Assembly (NCBI GenBank): GCA_964444825.1
Contig: CAYUIS010000063.1
Span: 1 to 27,662, forward strand
Direction: 5' to 3'
DNA length: 27,662 bases
Origin: CAYUIS01 sp964444825
GTDB taxonomy: Bacteria; Chloroflexota; Anaerolineae; B4-G1
In this document: positions 1 through 8,123 of the stretch, one piece after another
How the letters are laid out: every line of letters begins with the position of its first letter
Numbering within the stretch: position 1 is the stretch's first letter
Translations under genes and position numbers: made by a program
Notes under the pieces: model-generated
What the model was told of the DNA's origin: nothing
The model's input: the letters and a program-made list of their open reading frames with translations, nothing else
Databases searched by the model: none

Positions 1-299
1 TCTTGGAAGGAGACATCCTTCCAGCGGCGGCGGCGCAACTCGCTAAAGGCCACGCGAACGGCGATTTTGTGAGCCCAGGTGGTAAACATGCTCTCACCTC
101 GAAAGGAATCCAGCCCAGCCAAAATCTTTAGCAGGGCGTCCTGAGCAAAGTCCTCCAGATCTTCATCTTTCACGCTGGGACGGTCTGACATGGCATAGCG
201 GAGACCACGGACCAGCAGAGCACGCAGGTCAGCCAGGGCAGTCCCACGCCCTGGCCCCTGCAACTCGGACAGCCACTCTGCGTTCGATCGTTCAGCCAT
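1..299 (-). CDS. ECF-type RNA polymerase sigma factor, 3' end outside the window
   Basis: Reading the minus strand from the ATG at 299 gives an open frame of 99 codons to the window edge, beginning MAERSNAEWLSEL. Residues about 25-99 resemble sigma-70 region 2: an acidic stretch (KDEDLEDFAQDALLKILAGL), then DSFRGESMFTTWAHKIAVRVA and a basic run SELRRRRWKD. This is the ECF layout, with core-binding and -10-recognition helices; region 4 should lie beyond the edge. The start is five bases after the stop of the upstream hydroxyproline dehydratase gene, which suggests a shared transcript. No Shine-Dalgarno sequence is visible before this ATG, so translation may be coupled to the upstream gene. The target regulon and any anti-sigma partner cannot be seen. 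Family call is firm; the operon link is inferred from spacing. Confidence 0.85.
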   Translation of the reverse strand, partial: MAERSNAEWLSELQGPGRGTALADLRALLVRGLRYAMSDRPSVKDEDLEDFAQDALLKILAGLDSFRGESMFTTWAHKIAVRVAFSELRRRRWKDVSFQ

Positions 300-304
300 A
301 TCGT

Positions 305-2677
305 CTAAAACGACTGATGTTCGGTCCGTGCGATGATCTCGTCCTGCAACACGACGCCGAGATCGCAAAAGTAATCGCTATAGCCGGCCACGCGCACGAT
401 CAGATTTCTGTACTGGGCAGGATCTTGCTGCGCCGCACGTAACGTGGCAGCGTCCACCACGTTAAACTGGATGTGGTGACCATCCAACTTGAAATAGCCG
501 CGGATCAACTGTACCAGCTTGTCCAGTCCCTCCTCGTTGTGGAGCAACTGGGGAGAGAATTTCTGGTTGAGCAGTGTGCCACCCGTGCGAACGTGATCCA
601 TCTTGGCCACCGATTTGGCCACCGCGGTCGGGCCGCGCCGGTCAGATCCCTGCACAGGCGAGACACCTTCGGACAGGGGTTCCCCTGCCTTTCGTCCATC
701 GGGAGTAGCCCCGACCACCGACCCAAAGTAGACGTGAACCGTGGTCGGCAGCAGGTTGATGTGATACGCGCCGCCCTTGGTGTTCGGACGGCCATCTATG
801 GCCTCGAAATAGGCGTTAAACACGGCGACCATCACGTCGTCAGCATAATCATCATCGTTGCCATACTTGGGCGTTTTGTTGAGCAGCATCTGGCGTACCC
901 GCTCGTGCTCCCGACCAGCAAAACCATCCCTCAGAGCGGCCAGCAGTTCCTCCATCGTCAACGTTCTCTCTTCAAAGACCTGGTACTTGAGGGCCGTCAT
1001 CGCATCGGCCATCGTACCCAGACCGACGCCCTGGATGTATGTGGTGTTGTATCGAGCGCCGCCGTCGTGATAGTCTTTGCTCGTGGCTATGCAATCATCG
1101 ATCAGCAGCGAGAGAAACGGCGCAGGCAGATATATGGCGTACAAGCGCTCGATGATATTGTTACCCCGCACCTTGACGTCGACAAAGTAGTTCAACTGGT
1201 TCTCGTATGCCCCAAACAGCTCCTCAAAGGTCTGGAATTCTGTCGGATCACCCGTCTCCAGACCGATCCTTTTACCCGTACGGGGATCGACGCCGTTGTT
1301 CAGGGTGATCTCGAGCACTTTGGGCATGTTAAAGTAACCGGTCAGGTTATAGTTCTCTTTGCCAAAAGCGCCGACCTCAACACAGCCACTGGAGCCGCCA
1401 TTCCGGGCATCAGTTATCGATTTGCCCTGCCGCACCAGTTCCTGGACAATCAGATCGGCGTTAAAGGCGGAGGGCTGACCAAAGCCTGTGCGTATGATAC
1501 GCGCCGCTCTTTTGATAAAGGCATCAGGGTTCTTTTTGCTGACCTGGATAGAAGAGCTGGGCTGCAACAGCCGCATCTCTTCGATCACGTCGAGAAGCAA
1601 GTACGTGACCTCGTTGACGGCGTCAGAACCGTCCCTTGTGACCCCTCCCGTGTTGATCTGGGCGAAATCGGTGTATGTGCTGCTCTCGGCCGCGGTGACC
1701 CCCACCTTGGGTGGCGCCGGCTGGTTGTTGAACTTTATCCAGAAGCATTGCAACAGCTCTCTCGCCTGTTCGTGTGTGAGGGAACCTTCCGCCATCCCCT
1801 TTTCGTAGAACGGATACAGGTGCTGATCCAGCCGGCCCGGGTTAAAGGCATCCCACGGATTCAACTCGATGGTCACTCCCAGATGAACGAACCAGTAATA
1901 CTGTAGCGCTTCCTGCAAGTCCCGAGGTGCGTGGGCTGGCACGCGCGAGCAAACCTCGGCAATACGCGTTAGCTCCTGCTTTCGATTGGGATCAGCTTCC
2001 TCACGCGCCAGTTCCAATGCTTTTTCAGCGTGCCGTTCTGCAAAACGGATCAGCGCGTCGGCACACATGTCCATCGCCTTGAGCTGTTCCTGCTTGGCGT
2101 ATGCATCCGCATCGTTCATATAGTCCAGCTTCTGCAGGCTGTGCTGAATGTCACGCTTGAAATCGAGGAGGCCCTTGTGGTAGATCTTGTCATCCAGGAC
2201 GGTATGACCGGGAGAGCGCTGCTCCATAAACTCGGTAAAGACACCGGCTTCGTACGCGGCTTTCCATTCCTCTGTCATTTCCTGAAAGATGAGCTCGCGC
2301 ATCGTCTTTCCCTGCCAGAAGGGAATAATAGCCTGTTCATAGACCTGGCGCGCGTGCGGACTGACGGCAAACGATATCTTTTCCCGGGAGTTGAGAATAT
2401 CAAGGTCCTCCAGACTATGGCAGCACAGCTCCGGATACGTCGGCGTGGCCTTGGGAGCCGGGCCTTTCTCACCCACAATCAACTCACCCTCATTGATGCA
2501 GATCGCCTTATGCTCCAACAAGTACTGAAACGCCAGGGCGCGGCGAACGGGGGCAGACACCGTGCCGAGGTCCTGGCGGTAGAACTGGGTCATCAGTTCC
2601 GCTCTCTCGGCCGAGAGGCTAGTCTCAGCGTCCAGGCTCTGCTGTCTCAACCGAGCGACTCTTTCACTCATAGGCAT
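305..2677 (-). CDS. hypD: trans-4-hydroxy-L-proline dehydratase (glycyl-radical enzyme, HypD type)
   Basis: Glycyl-radical enzyme of the pyruvate formate-lyase superfamily. HypD removes water from trans-4-hydroxy-L-proline to give pyrroline-5-carboxylate, in the cytoplasm and only without oxygen. Numbered from the upstream ATG at 2692 (795 residues), the thiyl Cys437 and base Glu439 lie in SSGCVEVGAFGKE, and the radical Gly770 in RVAGYSDYF. The pocket residues I recall from Clostridioides difficile HypD are all present at a constant offset of three (His163, Asp281, Ser337, Asp342, Phe343, Tyr453) and five near the C terminus (Thr650). That is why I do not call it pyruvate formate-lyase or a diol dehydratase. 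Start: AGGAG at 2689-2685 lies 7 bases before the ATG at 2677, better than the ATGs at 2692, 2683 or 2671. It follows the trans-3-hydroxyproline dehydratase-like gene on the same promoter. The radical-SAM activase it requires is not in the window. Confidence 0.9.
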   Translation of the reverse strand: MPMSERVARLRQQSLDAETSLSAERAELMTQFYRQDLGTVSAPVRRALAFQYLLEHKAICINEGELIVGEKGPAPKATPTYPELCCHSLEDLDILNSREKISFAVSPHARQVYEQAIIPFWQGKTMRELIFQEMTEEWKAAYEAGVFTEFMEQRSPGHTVLDDKIYHKGLLDFKRDIQHSLQKLDYMNDADAYAKQEQLKAMDMCADALIRFAERHAEKALELAREEADPNRKQELTRIAEVCSRVPAHAPRDLQEALQYYWFVHLGVTIELNPWDAFNPGRLDQHLYPFYEKGMAEGSLTHEQARELLQCFWIKFNNQPAPPKVGVTAAESSTYTDFAQINTGGVTRDGSDAVNEVTYLLLDVIEEMRLLQPSSSIQVSKKNPDAFIKRAARIIRTGFGQPSAFNADLIVQELVRQGKSITDARNGGSSGCVEVGAFGKENYNLTGYFNMPKVLEITLNNGVDPRTGKRIGLETGDPTEFQTFEELFGAYENQLNYFVDVKVRGNNIIERLYAIYLPAPFLSLLIDDCIATSKDYHDGGARYNTTYIQGVGLGTMADAMTALKYQVFEERTLTMEELLAALRDGFAGREHERVRQMLLNKTPKYGNDDDYADDVMVAVFNAYFEAIDGRPNTKGGAYHINLLPTTVHVYFGSVVGATPDGRKAGEPLSEGVSPVQGSDRRGPTAVAKSVAKMDHVRTGGTLLNQKFSPQLLHNEEGLDKLVQLIRGYFKLDGHHIQFNVVDAATLRAAQQDPAQYRNLIVRVAGYSDYFCDLGVVLQDEIIARTEHQSF

Positions 2678-2691
2678 AACCATACTCCTCA

Positions 2692-3717
2692 TTAACGCAA
2701 GACAAACCCAGCTCGCAGCGGATCGTCCGGATCGATCAGAAACTGGTGGCGACCGGTGATGTACGCGGCACCCTCTACCTCCGGTATGATGGCAGAGTGG
2801 GAACCGAAGGTGGTGGTCTCAACGATGCGGCCAGTGAAGCGGGTGCCAATGATGCTCTCGACAACGATGGGCTGATTGAGATCAATCTCACCCCGCGCGT
2901 GGTGAATGGCCAGGCGACCGCTGACACCGGTGCCGGTGGGGCACCGGTCCACCTCCCCCTCCGCAAAGATGCACACGTTGCGACTGTGAGCGCCCTCGCC
3001 AAGCGGTGGCCCGATAAAGATCGTCCCGTAGAGAAAACTCAGGTCCTCCTCAAAGGGATGGGGGATGGGCCGACTGGCCATAATGGCCCGCTTGATGGCC
3101 GTACCCTTCTCTATGAGGGAACGGAAATCCTCGGGTGTACAGCTCAAGCCGACGTCCTGCGCCTGTACGTAGGCGTAAAAGGCCCCTCCAAAGGCGATGT
3201 CGTAGCGCACCTCGCCCAGCTCTGGCACGTGGACGGTCTCGTCCAGGGCTAACGCAAACGAAGCCACGTTGTGAAAGGAGACACTTTTCACCTGCTCTCC
3301 AACCACTCGGGCGTAGGCGGTGACGAGTCCGGCCGGTGTGTCGATCCTGACGGTCGTCTCCGGGGAGGTCATAGGCAGCACGCCAGTCTCTAACGCTACC
3401 TTGACGATGCCGATGATGCCGTGACCGCACATCGTGCTGTAGCCCTCGTTGTGCATAAACAGGATGCCAATGTCGGCTTCCGGGCTAACAGGGGGTGTGA
3501 CGACACAACCATACATATCGGCGTGCCCCCGTGGCTCCCACATAAGCGCCGTGCGCAAATGGTCCAGGTTCTCCCTGGCATAACGGCGGCGGGCAAGAAT
3601 GGTCTCACCCGGCAGATCCGGGAAACCGCTGGTGATAACCCGAAACGGCTCACCCGCAGTGTGGGCATCGACGGTGGTGATGCTGAGCCAGTCTTTGGGA
3701 GGCTGCCAGTCCTTCAT
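2692..3717 (-). CDS. proline racemase-family protein, probable trans-3-hydroxy-L-proline dehydratase
   Basis: 341 residues, full length for the proline racemase family. The first catalytic site is intact (Cys97 in MCGHG). At the second site racemases and 4-hydroxyproline epimerases have Cys in DRSPCGTG; here it reads DRCPTGTG, with Thr261 in place of the Cys. The Cys/Thr pair is the known signature of trans-3-hydroxy-L-proline dehydratases, including the human enzyme, which yield pyrroline-2-carboxylate. An extra Cys259 two residues earlier is unusual. The start is set by GAGGAG six bases before the ATG at 3717. The stop overlaps the first ATG of the hypD frame (TAATG). Being first in an operon with HypD supports a hydroxyproline substrate. 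The epimerase alternative is less likely because of the Thr. No pyrroline-2-carboxylate or pyrroline-5-carboxylate reductase is nearby. Confidence 0.82.
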   Translation of the reverse strand: MKDWQPPKDWLSITTVDAHTAGEPFRVITSGFPDLPGETILARRRYARENLDHLRTALMWEPRGHADMYGCVVTPPVSPEADIGILFMHNEGYSTMCGHGIIGIVKVALETGVLPMTSPETTVRIDTPAGLVTAYARVVGEQVKSVSFHNVASFALALDETVHVPELGEVRYDIAFGGAFYAYVQAQDVGLSCTPEDFRSLIEKGTAIKRAIMASRPIPHPFEEDLSFLYGTIFIGPPLGEGAHSRNVCIFAEGEVDRCPTGTGVSGRLAIHHARGEIDLNQPIVVESIIGTRFTGRIVETTTFGSHSAIIPEVEGAAYITGRHQFLIDPDDPLRAGFVLR

Positions 3718-3747
3718 CTCGTTCTCCTCATTCCCGGAACTTGGCCC

Positions 3748-3775
3748 ATTATAGCAAGTTTGGGCAGGAATTCAA
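3748..3775 (-). promoter_or_regulatory. sigma-70-like promoter of the hydroxyproline operon
   Basis: On the minus strand, TTGAAT (3775-3770) and TATAAT (3753-3748) are separated by 16 bases, with TGC directly before the -10 as an extended -10 element. The predicted start of transcription is near 3741, giving a leader of about 24 bases that holds GAGGAG and the ATG at 3717. No operator palindrome is obvious. Confidence 0.75.
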
Positions 3776-3805
3776 ATAAGCGCGCGCTTCGAACATCCTC
3801 ATCTA

Positions 3806-6800
3806 TCATTGTCGCTGCCGTAGAAGCAACGGTTCGCGAAGCGCAGACTGCGCTACCCTGGTCCTGAACAGGACAGGCAAATAAAGTTGGTACGAATCTC
3901 CCCATCCTACTCGATGGTTAACCCCATTGCTGTACTCGAGCGCCGTTTCAACGGAATCGAGCGTCGCCACGTTGGTGATTGTGGTCGAAACGCTGGTCGT
4001 GACAGTCACACAGAATGCGGTCGTCAGCACCTTGCCAGCCGGAAAACTGGGCAGGCTGAGGTTGACCCGCCCTCCATCGAAACTGATCGTTCCCAGGGTA
4101 GCCGTGGCGCTGTCTGATACGTAGACCGTGCCCACCGGGATAGCATCAACGAGATCCAAGCCAGTCGCAGGGCCACCCAGATTATGCGCCACGATCGTGT
4201 ACGTGATCCTCTCCCCTGGCTCGACGATACTGCCGCCGGGCGGCTCCGCCGTCTTGGTCAGCACCAAGCTGGGAGGTAACACCTCCGTGTGGCTGATCAC
4301 GTGCGTCACCACGTCGCTGAACGACGGCGCCGTCATCCCCGTGCTCGTCACGCTGGCCCGGTTCCTGATGACGGTCCCGCTCACCTGCCCTGTCACCGTC
4401 ATTCCCAGCGTCACCGTCACGCGCTGCCCCGAACCTAGATCCAGCCCCGCCACCCGCACCGGGTTCGGCCCGCTCACCACCCCACCCGTCGTGTGGCTCA
4501 CCACCAGCGCCACGTTCTCCAGGTCCAGCGTGTCGGACAGGACGATGCCACTTGCTGGATCGCCGCTGTTGTCCACTACGACAATATAGGTGATCCAGTC
4601 GCCTGGCTCAACCGGACCGGAATTGCTCGGGAGCGCCGCCTTTGTGATCGACAGATTTGGCAAGACCACAACCGGATGCGCGACCGCGCTGCTCACCACA
4701 CCGGAGCTGTCCGCCACCACTCTGACCGTGTTGACCAACAACGTGCCCGACGGCACGGTTGAGATGGTCACGCAAAAGGTGGCCGTCAGCACACCGTCCA
4801 CAGGCAACGCCCCGGTCAAGACCAGGGCTGGCGGCGGCAGGGCGGCGACATTCAAACCAAATGCAGCACTGGCACTGCCGGGAACATAGTCCACGCCTGC
4901 TGGCAGTGTGTCCGTCAGCACCAACCTGCCTGCATCAGCGGTGCCGCCGTTTGTGAGCGTGAGGGTATAAGTAATACGATCACCCGGTCTGACGGTCGAG
5001 CCCGAGGGGGGCACCGCGGCCTGGGCCACGCTGATCGCCGGCGAACTCTCCAACGCCAGATGCATCACCTCGTGAATGTAAGTGTTCTCATACGCCCCGA
5101 TCAGCAGGTCTGACCACGGGCCCTGGGCCGTCACCGGCACATCGGCGGCGGTGTGGTTGCCCGTGGTCCAGTTGACATAGAAGGGCATCCCGCCGGGCAT
5201 GTAGAAAGGGCCATCTTCAGTCAGAACCCCGGTTGAAGCAAAGCTGACGCTCATACCACCTGTCTCGTGATCGGCGGTGACGATGAGCAGCGTATCCTCA
5301 ACGGTCGAGGCGTAGGTCTGCGCTACGGCGACCGCCTGGTCAAAGTCGATGGTGTCCGAGATCGTATTGGCGGCATCGTTGTCGTGGCTGGCCCAGTCGA
5401 TCTGCCCGCCTTCGACCATCAGAAAAAAGCCATCTGGATTCAGGGAAAGGATACCGATGGCCTTTTGCGTCATATCGGCCAGGGAAGGCGAAAACGGTCG
5501 GGACATCCCCTCGTCGGCGAACAGGCCCAGCAGCCGGGTGGTGGATGTAGGATCAACTGCGGCCAGATCCGGAGCGTTGCACACGTAGGTGTAACCGGCG
5601 GCCACCGTCTCGCTGATCAGATTGCGCCCGTCGGTCCGCTCGCCGGGCTGAGGGTAGCAGCCGGTATAGATGCCGGTGGCCGCAACAGGCAGGAACTCGT
5701 CCTCGCCGCCACCCAGCAGGACGTCCACTCCGTTGGCCACCATCTGGCTGGCGATCTCGGTCAACATCGTTCGAGTCGGCCAATGCGCGGCAAACGCGGC
5801 CGGGGTGGCGTGCGCCATTTGCACGTTGGTGACCAACCCGACAGACATCCCACGATCCCTGGCACGCTCCAAGATCGTCGGCAGCGCATCCCAGTCCGGG
5901 TCCATCCCGATGACGCCATTGTTGGTCTTGACGCCGGTGGCCAGCGCCGTAGCAGCAGCCGCCGAATCAGTGACGGGGTTGTCCGCGGAGGACGTGCGCT
6001 GCCACCCTCCATAGGGCAGCGGATCCATCGCCAGGGCACCGTTCTGCCCCACCGCTGACCAGCGGCCAGCGAAACGATGGGCCTCTCCCATGCCATCGCC
6101 GATCATCAAAATGATGGCCCGGGGATGTGCCCGGTCAGGCAGGCCAAGCTCAGTGCGGATGACCGAACCGGTCGTATCCTCGCTGATATACAGCCGCCCC
6201 TGCGGATCCAGGACCACATCCTCGATGTTGTAGAAGCCGGTGCAGAAAGGGGCGTGACCGCCATCCGCCTCGACCCGGCTCAACTGGCCAGCACCTCCAC
6301 CGGTATCCTCTTCGACGACGTACAGGGGAAAACCACCACCGGCCGAGAAGCGCAGTCCTTCTGGGTTGTCCAGGTTGCTGGCAAACAGGGTTCGCGCCCC
6401 GGTGGATGGGTCCACGACAAACACGCTGTCTTCAGTGCCTGTTCCGGAGGCCTCGTTGTTGACGTACAGAGACCCATCGGGTCCAAGGGCGATGCCGGAG
6501 TAGCTCCAAAACAGCGTGTTGGTCAGGATGCGAGTCACCTCACCGGTCGAGGACACAACCGCCACACGCGTTCGATACTGGAAAGGACTGGCCGTGAATT
6601 GGACGTTCGATTCGGTGACGTACACAAGACCCTCTGATGCCCAGGTCACGCCTTCAGGAGCATCCAGGTCGGTGGCCAGTGTCTCTGTCACCCCATCCAT
6701 CGTCATCTTGACCAGACGACCCCTCCGCGAATCCAGGGTATCCGCCGGCACGTCCTCCACGACGTAGAGCGCACCTGCTGCGTCAAAGACGATGCCTTCC

Positions 6801-7126
6801 GGTTGGTTCAGACCGCTGAGGATGGCGGTCACCCTGCCGTATGGCTCGATCCGACTGACGCACCCGGTCGTCTCCTCGCTCACGTACAGCACGCCGTCAG
6901 GGCTTAGGGCCAGCCCATCCGGAGACGACAGTCCCTCCGCGTATATTGTAGCCGTGTAGACCGCAGGGCACAGGATGCGAGGAAGGGGCTCTCCCGGGTC
7001 AGCGCTGGCCTCGATGGCAAAGAGGCCCAACGTCATCAGAAGCGCGAGGGCAAACGGCCAGCACAGATATCCTACCAGGCTGCGCGGTCGAGCGGGTTCA
7101 CAACAAGACGGACTTGCGCTTCTCAC
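3806..7126 (-). CDS. secreted multidomain alkaline phosphatase with N-terminal NHL-type propeller and DUF11 repeats
   Basis: About 1,106 residues from a GTG at 7126. A basic N-terminus, a hydrophobic segment (about 18-38) and ASA-DPG form a signal peptide. Residues about 55-325 hold repeated motifs of the kind SPDGLALSPDGVLYVSE, an NHL/SMP-30-like propeller. Residues about 335-695 are a complete alkaline phosphatase: Asp344 in IGDGMG, nucleophile Ser388 in TDSAAAATALATG, His439/Thr441, Glu572, Asp577 and His581 in VEGGQIDWASHDND, Asp619/His620 in TADHETGG and His658. Three DUF11 repeats follow (about 695-815, 824-945, 952-1067), each with PGDRITYT-like strands. The C terminus has YQLYLPVLFR and an 18-residue extension. 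It would release phosphate outside the cell. Longer in-frame starts reach 7285 but overlap the promoter and the divergent leader, so GTG 7126, directly after a -10 box, fits better. Confidence 0.87.
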   Translation of the reverse strand: MRSASPSCCEPARPRSLVGYLCWPFALALLMTLGLFAIEASADPGEPLPRILCPAVYTATIYAEGLSSPDGLALSPDGVLYVSEETTGCVSRIEPYGRVTAILSGLNQPEGIVFDAAGALYVVEDVPADTLDSRRGRLVKMTMDGVTETLATDLDAPEGVTWASEGLVYVTESNVQFTASPFQYRTRVAVVSSTGEVTRILTNTLFWSYSGIALGPDGSLYVNNEASGTGTEDSVFVVDPSTGARTLFASNLDNPEGLRFSAGGGFPLYVVEEDTGGGAGQLSRVEADGGHAPFCTGFYNIEDVVLDPQGRLYISEDTTGSVIRTELGLPDRAHPRAIILMIGDGMGEAHRFAGRWSAVGQNGALAMDPLPYGGWQRTSSADNPVTDSAAAATALATGVKTNNGVIGMDPDWDALPTILERARDRGMSVGLVTNVQMAHATPAAFAAHWPTRTMLTEIASQMVANGVDVLLGGGEDEFLPVAATGIYTGCYPQPGERTDGRNLISETVAAGYTYVCNAPDLAAVDPTSTTRLLGLFADEGMSRPFSPSLADMTQKAIGILSLNPDGFFLMVEGGQIDWASHDNDAANTISDTIDFDQAVAVAQTYASTVEDTLLIVTADHETGGMSVSFASTGVLTEDGPFYMPGGMPFYVNWTTGNHTAADVPVTAQGPWSDLLIGAYENTYIHEVMHLALESSPAISVAQAAVPPSGSTVRPGDRITYTLTLTNGGTADAGRLVLTDTLPAGVDYVPGSASAAFGLNVAALPPPALVLTGALPVDGVLTATFCVTISTVPSGTLLVNTVRVVADSSGVVSSAVAHPVVVLPNLSITKAALPSNSGPVEPGDWITYIVVVDNSGDPASGIVLSDTLDLENVALVVSHTTGGVVSGPNPVRVAGLDLGSGQRVTVTLGMTVTGQVSGTVIRNRASVTSTGMTAPSFSDVVTHVISHTEVLPPSLVLTKTAEPPGGSIVEPGERITYTIVAHNLGGPATGLDLVDAIPVGTVYVSDSATATLGTISFDGGRVNLSLPSFPAGKVLTTAFCVTVTTSVSTTITNVATLDSVETALEYSNGVNHRVGWGDSYQLYLPVLFRTRVAQSALREPLLLRQRQ

Positions 7127-7135
7127 AGCGTTTCC

Positions 7136-7163
7136 ATTATACTCCAACCGGACTCGACCACAA
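7136..7163 (-). promoter_or_regulatory. promoter for the secreted phosphatase, probably leaderless
   Basis: On the minus strand TTGTGG (7163-7158), 16 bases, TATAAT (7141-7136). Only nine bases separate the -10 box from the GTG at 7126, so transcription should begin at or within a few bases of the start codon. The -35 box matches consensus at three of six positions. Confidence 0.6.
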
Positions 7164-7219
7164 ACGTACCGACGGAAAACGCGCGGCCCCGCACCTCTCA
7201 TCCAGCGCAAACCTCTGCT

Positions 7220-7248
7220 TTGTGCTGACGTTACCGTTGAGCTATAAT
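7220..7248 (+). promoter_or_regulatory. promoter for the HEAT-repeat / dipeptidase operon
   Basis: TTGTGC (7220-7225), 17-base spacer, TATAAT (7243-7248). Predicted transcription start is near 7255, giving a leader of about 70 bases before the ATG at 7324. It is divergent from the phosphatase promoter at 7163-7136, about 57 bases away, so a shared regulator is possible. Confidence 0.65.
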
Positions 7249-7323
7249 TGGACTGGCCGTCCCTTCTTTCCATCAGATCATGCATATCGCACTACCCGGC
7301 AGGGCCACCGGCACGGAGGTTAT

Positions 7324-8085
7324 ATGAGCAAAGTGGATTCTTACCGCGAGACACTCAAAACGCTCGAACACTGGGACGAGTTCCTGCTGAAGGAATCGGG
7401 ATTGCCCGGCAGAAGAGGCAACATCGAACTGGCGCAGGCGGTAGCCGAAGAGGGTGACGCAGAGACATTCGCGCGCTACCTGACTTTCGACTCGGATCAA
7501 GCGCCGACAAACTCGCCCTACGAGTTCCTGGCATTCTGCGGGGTGGTCGGCTTGGGGCGACTCGCCTCCGAGGGGGATTTGGACGTTCTCAAGATTGTAC
7601 GGCAGCACGCATCCGACCCACGCTGGCGAATCCGGGAGGGCGTGGCTATGGCGCTGCAACGCCTGGGTAGGAAGGATATGGACGTCCTGCTGCAGGAGAT
7701 GGAACGATGGAGCACGGGGAATCCATTGGAAAAGAGAGCGGCCGCCGCAGGCCTGTGTGAGCCCGATCTATTGCACAATAGGGATCACGCGCAAACCGTA
7801 CTTCAAATCCTGGACCGGATCACGGCCTCGATAGAAGAGATGGAGGATCGAAGGCGCGATGGCTTCAAGGCATTGAGGAAAGGTCTGGGCTATTGCTGGA
7901 GTGTGGCCGTTGCCGCAGCCCCCCAACAGGGCAAAGACCTGATGCAGAAATGGTTCTTAAGCAACGACAGGGACATTCTGTGGATCATGAAGGAAAACCT
8001 GCGGAAAAAACGGCTTACGCGTATGGATGCAGCCTGGGTGGAAAGCTACAAGATCCAGCTTGGAATGACATCCAAAACTGACTGA
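7324..8085 (+). CDS. HEAT-repeat domain protein
   Basis: 253 residues, mostly helical, with no signal peptide or membrane segment. Residues about 75-135 hold alpha-helical pairs of HEAT/ARM type: DPRWRIREGVAMALQRLG followed by RKDMDVLLQEMERW and KRAAAAGLC. The remaining helices are amphipathic and rich in charge; the C-terminal third is basic (LRKKRLTRMD). Such repeats bind protein partners; no catalytic motif is visible and the partner is unknown. The start is set by GGAGG at 7315-7319, four bases before the ATG; longer in-frame starts back to 7114 would run through the promoter. It is first in a row of three plus-strand genes with small gaps, followed after 38 bases by the dipeptidase. Function beyond protein binding cannot be assigned. 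Confidence 0.75.
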   Translation: MSKVDSYRETLKTLEHWDEFLLKESGLPGRRGNIELAQAVAEEGDAETFARYLTFDSDQAPTNSPYEFLAFCGVVGLGRLASEGDLDVLKIVRQHASDPRWRIREGVAMALQRLGRKDMDVLLQEMERWSTGNPLEKRAAAAGLCEPDLLHNRDHAQTVLQILDRITASIEEMEDRRRDGFKALRKGLGYCWSVAVAAAPQQGKDLMQKWFLSNDRDILWIMKENLRKKRLTRMDAAWVESYKIQLGMTSKTD

Positions 8086-8123
8086 GCGATTGAATGGACA
8101 TCGCTGAGGAAAAGGAAGAGACT

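Noticed and set aside
473..1906. 477-codon open frame antisense to the glycyl-radical enzyme gene
   Set aside because: It lies wholly opposite a strongly conserved gene, has no recognisable motif or ribosome site, and long antisense frames are common at this GC content.
305..2692. Annotation as pyruvate formate-lyase or glycerol dehydratase
   Set aside because: Pyruvate formate-lyase has two adjacent active-site cysteines; here it is GCVEV, and the pocket residues fit HypD one by one.
5267..6637. Two long plus-strand frames opposite the phosphatase gene
   Set aside because: Composition is typical of antisense shadows (rich in Arg, Gly, His); the minus strand encodes a complete phosphatase with all catalytic residues.
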